A DNA stretch of 64,000 bases from the NCBI GenBank assembly GCA_965200955.1, contig OZ241742.1, forward strand, positions 1,240,001 through 1,304,000. The letters are read 5' to 3'. The notes under the pieces are model-generated. The model had not been told where the DNA came from, ran no database searches, and saw only the letters and a list, made by a program, of their open reading frames with translations. The DNA is from Bin80 sp026708685 (GTDB taxonomy: Bacteria > Bacteroidota > Rhodothermia > Rhodothermales > Bin80). This document shows, one piece after another, positions 60,772-64,000 of this stretch. Within the stretch, counting starts at the first letter, position 1. The number at the start of each line of letters is the position of its first letter. The position numbers and the translations under genes are program-made.

Positions 60772-62499
60772 ATGCCCCAAGTGATCATTGACGGGAAAAA
60801 GTATGAATTTGAGGGTCAGCCCGGCTTGCTCCAGTTCTGTCTGGATCACGGAATTGAACTGCCTCATTTTTGTTATCATCCGTCCATGTCCATCCCTGCG
60901 AACTGCAGGCAATGTCTTGTCGATATTGGAGCTCCTGCACGTGATCGTGCATCTGGAGAGATTCAAGTGAACGAGGATGGGGAGCCCGTCATTCAGTATT
61001 TTCCAAAACTCCAAACCAGCTGTAGCCATGTGATTGCAGATGGTCAAGTGATCCATACCGCCCGTACCAGTGAAAAGGTCAAGGATGCACAGTGCGATAC
61101 GCTGGAATTTCTACTGATTAATCATCCACTTGACTGTCCCATCTGCGATCAGGCAGGACACTGTCCTCTTCAGATTCAGGCCTATAAATATGGGCCAGAG
61201 GGATCAAGATTTGAATTTAAAAAGGTTCATAAACCCAAGAAAGTAAAACTAGGACCGCGAGTAGTTCTGGATGCAGAACGATGCATCAACTGTACAAGAT
61301 GCGTCCGTTTCACGGATGAAATTTCCAAGAGTGGTCAGCTTACTATCATTGAACGGGGAGTCAAGAATTACCCAATCACTCCACCTGGGGTATCGTTTGA
61401 CGAGCCTTACTCCATGAATGTCATTGACATCTGTCCTGTTGGGGCACTCACGTCGGTTGATTTTCGATTTCAGGCCAGAATTTGGGAAATGGCCAGTACG
61501 CCATCCATTACCACAACGAATGCGAAGGGATCCAATTGCTATCTGTGGGTGCGTGACAATCTTGTGCTCCGCATTACTCCCCGTGACAACCCTGATGTCA
61601 ACGAGTTCTGGCTCCCCGATGAAGATCGTTTAACGTATCAGCGTTTTAATGAAGACCGTCCTGCAGGGCCTTCGGTGGATCAGAACACAGAGCAAACTTC
61701 GTGGGACACCTCTTTTCAACGTGTCGCAGATCTTCTGGGTCACCATGGACAAAACATGCTGTTCATTGGCTCGGCTTATGCAACCGTAGAAGATAATTGG
61801 ATGCTGCTCCAGCTTGCTGAGGCGGTCGGGGGGCAGGTAGCAGGTTTTATTCCTCATGTGGACATTGGTCATGGTGATGGATGGTTGAGAACCGATGATC
61901 GGACTCCGAATGGTCAGGGGTGCGAGCGATTGGGAATACCGCCCTTGGATCTTCCTTTATGGCGTGCCCGCATTGAATCGGGAGAGTTTGACGCTATGTA
62001 TGTTCTTGAAGATGATCCTGTTGCATCTGGGCTATGCAGTCTGGAATCCTTGGTTGATATAGATGTCATTTTACATTACTACAATACAACCAATCAGACA
62101 TTGCCTGCAACTAGGGTTGCTCTACCCGCTGCTATGGTTGCTGAAACGATTGGTACCTATGTGAATGAGTCTGGGCGTGCACAACGCGTCGTTCCTGCGA
62201 AGGTCATCAAGGGGACCAATCGCACACTGATGATGCAGATGGGACTCAGTCGTGCCGATCGTCATGGTACTCCATTTGACCGATGGCACAATGAATCTCA
62301 CTATATTAATTGTAAACCGAGTTGGGAAATCATCCCCATCCTTCTAGAAAAACTCGGTGTCAGAGATGTACCGAAAGGCCCAAGAAAAATGATGAATCAC
62401 CTCAGCGAATCGAATCCTGCATTTTTGGGGGCCACCTATGAAGCCATGGGGCTTGGTGGTGTTCAACTTTCCTCAATGGAGATGGAGGTGATGGGCTAG
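60772..62499 (+). CDS. nuoG: NADH-quinone oxidoreductase subunit G
   Basis: 575 residues from ATG 60772 (MPQVIIDGKKYEFEG). 2Fe-2S ferredoxin domain: CLDHGIELPHFCYHPSMS and ANCRQCLVDIG. The His/Cys 4Fe-4S region has NHPLDCPICDQAGHCPLQ, followed by RCINCTRCVRFTDE. The C-terminal part is a short molybdopterin-oxidoreductase-like domain (YNTTNQTLPATRVALPAAM). It is much shorter than the roughly 900-residue enterobacterial form, as in several other phyla. Contacts NuoD and NuoI in the peripheral arm. Confidence 0.94.
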   Translation: MPQVIIDGKKYEFEGQPGLLQFCLDHGIELPHFCYHPSMSIPANCRQCLVDIGAPARDRASGEIQVNEDGEPVIQYFPKLQTSCSHVIADGQVIHTARTSEKVKDAQCDTLEFLLINHPLDCPICDQAGHCPLQIQAYKYGPEGSRFEFKKVHKPKKVKLGPRVVLDAERCINCTRCVRFTDEISKSGQLTIIERGVKNYPITPPGVSFDEPYSMNVIDICPVGALTSVDFRFQARIWEMASTPSITTTNAKGSNCYLWVRDNLVLRITPRDNPDVNEFWLPDEDRLTYQRFNEDRPAGPSVDQNTEQTSWDTSFQRVADLLGHHGQNMLFIGSAYATVEDNWMLLQLAEAVGGQVAGFIPHVDIGHGDGWLRTDDRTPNGQGCERLGIPPLDLPLWRARIESGEFDAMYVLEDDPVASGLCSLESLVDIDVILHYYNTTNQTLPATRVALPAAMVAETIGTYVNESGRAQRVVPAKVIKGTNRTLMMQMGLSRADRHGTPFDRWHNESHYINCKPSWEIIPILLEKLGVRDVPKGPRKMMNHLSESNPAFLGATYEAMGLGGVQLSSMEMEVMG

Positions 62500-62501
62500 T
62501 C

Positions 62502-63527
62502 ATGGATATGCACCCTGGATTATTGGCCTTGGTTGGCTTTGGCGTGATCAACTTTATGCTTATTTCGGCATCGTGTCTGGTCTATGCCGAGCGCAAGGTG
62601 TCAGCGTACATTCAGAATCGGCCTGGCCCTAATCGGGTGGGACCTGCTGGATTTTTTCAGCCGTTTGCAGATGTGTTCAAGTTAGTCTTTAAGGAAGACA
62701 CCGTTCCCGAGGGTGCGAGTAAATTTGTTCATTCCCTTGCTCCGGTGGTGATGGTTGTCATTGCCATGACGGTGCCAGCCCTGATTCCTTATGCAAGGGG
62801 TTTTGTCATTGTGGACAGTGGGGTAGGAGTCTTGATTATTCTGGCATTGACCAGTGTATCGGTGTATGGAGTGACCCTCGCGGGATGGAGCAGTAACAGT
62901 AAATTTTCATTGCTTGGCGGGTTGCGTTCCAGTGCCCAGATGATTTCATACGAGCTCTCCATGGGGCTGGCGGTTGCCAGTGTTGTGATCACCGCTGGCA
63001 CGTTGAGTGTTGTGGAGATCGTGGAGGATCAGGCGATGGGAGGGGCTATTCTGGGGTGGAATTTTTTCCGAAACCCGATTGGTGCACTTCTCTTTATCAT
63101 TACCGCGTTTGCCGAAACCAACCGTGCCCCCTTTGATCTGCCAGAGGCGGAACAGGAGTTGGTAGGTGGGTATCATACTGAATATAGCGGGATGAAATTT
63201 GGCATGTTTTTCCTTGCGGAGTATGTCAACTGGTTTGTTGCTTCGTTTGTGATCGCCACGCTTTTCTTTGGGGGATATCTCATTCCATTTGAACCCCAGC
63301 TGATGGCAGCTTTTCCCGCCCTTGAAGGCTCTCTATGGCTATCGCTCTTACAGGTTGGCAGTTTGCTTGCAAAGGTTGCCTTTTTCGGATTTCTATTTTT
63401 GTGGGTGCGTTGGACGTTACCACGCTTTAAGTACAACCAGCTCATGCAGATTGGCTGGAAAGTCTTACTTCCAGTCGCACTGGTCAATGTCCTCTTGATG
63501 GCGGTTATCGTAGCCCTCTTTTCATAA
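62502..63527 (+). CDS. nuoH: NADH-quinone oxidoreductase subunit H
   Basis: 341 residues, about eight transmembrane helices. Conserved loop YAERKVSAYIQNRPGPNRVG, FKEDTVPEGASKF, and AFAETNRAPFDLPEAEQELVGG, then YHTEYSGMKFGMFFLAEY. These residues line the quinone channel. After it comes rpe, not nuoI, so the nuo cluster breaks here. Confidence 0.97.
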   Translation: MDMHPGLLALVGFGVINFMLISASCLVYAERKVSAYIQNRPGPNRVGPAGFFQPFADVFKLVFKEDTVPEGASKFVHSLAPVVMVVIAMTVPALIPYARGFVIVDSGVGVLIILALTSVSVYGVTLAGWSSNSKFSLLGGLRSSAQMISYELSMGLAVASVVITAGTLSVVEIVEDQAMGGAILGWNFFRNPIGALLFIITAFAETNRAPFDLPEAEQELVGGYHTEYSGMKFGMFFLAEYVNWFVASFVIATLFFGGYLIPFEPQLMAAFPALEGSLWLSLLQVGSLLAKVAFFGFLFLWVRWTLPRFKYNQLMQIGWKVLLPVALVNVLLMAVIVALFS

Positions 63528-63532
63528 GGGAC

Positions 63533-64000
63533 ATGCTTCTTGCCCCCTCCATCCTGTCGGCAGATTTTGCACGGCTTGAAGAACATGCACAGGAAGCTGT
63601 TCATGCAGGGGCTGACTGGTTGCATATTGATGTCATGGATGGGCATTTTGTGCCCAATCTAACCTTTGGCCCGCTCGCTGTTGAGGCACTCTTGACTCTC
63701 AAAAAAAGAACGCAGGTGATCCTGGATACCCATCTGATGATTGAGGAACCTCAGCGTTATCTAAAACAATTTGCTGATGCTGGCTCGGATATCATCTCCG
63801 TGCATGTTGAAGCCTGTACCGATGTTGGTCAGACACTTCGCGATATTCAAGTGTTAGGATGTAAGTCAGGAATCACGTTGAATCCAGATACTCCGCTCTC
63901 TGAGATTGAACCATGGCTGGGTGAGGTGGATGTGGCCATGATCATGTCGGTCTTTCCTGGATTTTCGGGTCAGTCATTCATCCCTGAGTCAGCCCATCGG
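63533..64000 (+). CDS. rpe: Ribulose-phosphate 3-epimerase, 3' end cut by window edge
   Basis: ATG at 63533 starts MLLAPSILSADFARLEEH, the standard opening of Rpe. Metal and catalytic residues are visible: WLHIDVMDGHFVPNLTFG (Asp), DTHLMIEEPQRYL (His), SVHVEAC, and MIMSVFPGFSGQSFIPE (phosphate loop; usually VNPGFGGQ). 156 residues before the window ends, out of about 220. A TIM-barrel enzyme of the pentose phosphate pathway. It is 5 bp after nuoH, so it may be read from the nuo promoter. Confidence 0.95.
   Translation, partial: MLLAPSILSADFARLEEHAQEAVHAGADWLHIDVMDGHFVPNLTFGPLAVEALLTLKKRTQVILDTHLMIEEPQRYLKQFADAGSDIISVHVEACTDVGQTLRDIQVLGCKSGITLNPDTPLSEIEPWLGEVDVAMIMSVFPGFSGQSFIPESAHR

Noticed and set aside
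1..64000. CRISPR arrays, tRNA and rRNA genes
   Set aside because: No regularly spaced direct repeats of 20-40 bp and no tRNA- or rRNA-like conserved segments were seen on reading both strands.

Overview
This window looks like a chromosomal segment of a Bacteroidota-type bacterium, most probably from the Rhodothermia/Balneolia side of the phylum. That placement is an inference. It rests on the moderate GC, a TonB-dependent receptor with an N-terminal carboxypeptidase-like domain followed by a DUF4249-like lipoprotein, twin-arginine-exported Gfo/Idh/MocA proteins, a SUF operon with a fused SufS-SufE, and a nuoABCDEFGH run interrupted by a DUF4920 lipoprotein. No rRNA, tRNA or CRISPR array was seen.

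Layout. 1-2.4 kb: a glycosyltransferase cut by the window edge and an unknown exported protein. 2.6-4.8 kb: an IS1595-family insertion sequence with 36-bp terminal inverted repeats and a nonsense-mutated transposase, abutting a truncated nuclease-like ORF. 5.3-9.9 kb: lon, a small unknown gene, rsgA and a methyltransferase broken by one TGA. 10.4-12.1 kb: a Panacea-domain antitoxin with a two-helix membrane partner, then an orphan DUF433 antitoxin-like gene. 12.3-21.2 kb: topA, ppdK, an asparagine-synthetase-like gene without the glutaminase cysteine, glutaryl-CoA dehydrogenase and an outer-membrane protein. 21.4-28.1 kb: a type III restriction-modification locus with two mod genes and one res. 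28.3-31.1 kb: hemW, an unknown membrane-anchored protein and two overlapping DUF192 lipoproteins. 31.2-35.2 kb: a DDE transposase and an OLD-like ATPase. 35.4-41.4 kb: divergent sufA, then sufB-C-D-SE-T. 41.5-44.7 kb: TonB receptor plus lipoprotein. 44.9-48.2 kb: an FRG-domain gene, a decayed tandem array of its operon, and a DUF4268 gene. 48.4-54.1 kb: a minus-strand redox cluster (membrane Fe-S oxidoreductase, two exported Gfo/Idh/MocA proteins, ApbE). 54.5 kb: a TM2 protein. 55.3-64 kb: nuoABCDEF, a DUF4920 lipoprotein, nuoG, nuoH, then rpe running off the edge.

Most notable signals. The second mod gene carries a run of nine G residues that puts it out of frame by one step, which is the hallmark of a phase-variable methyltransferase. 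The two Mod proteins share their ends but differ in the central target-recognition region and sit upstream of a single Res. A second signal is a tandem array of about 640-bp units around the FRG gene; both decayed copies have TGA at the same codon, the arginine of the FRG signature. A third is a probable Panacea toxin-antitoxin pair with a small membrane protein as candidate toxin. Defence-type genes, mobile-element debris and nonsense-mutated genes are interspersed with conserved housekeeping operons, so turnover is confined to a few islands.
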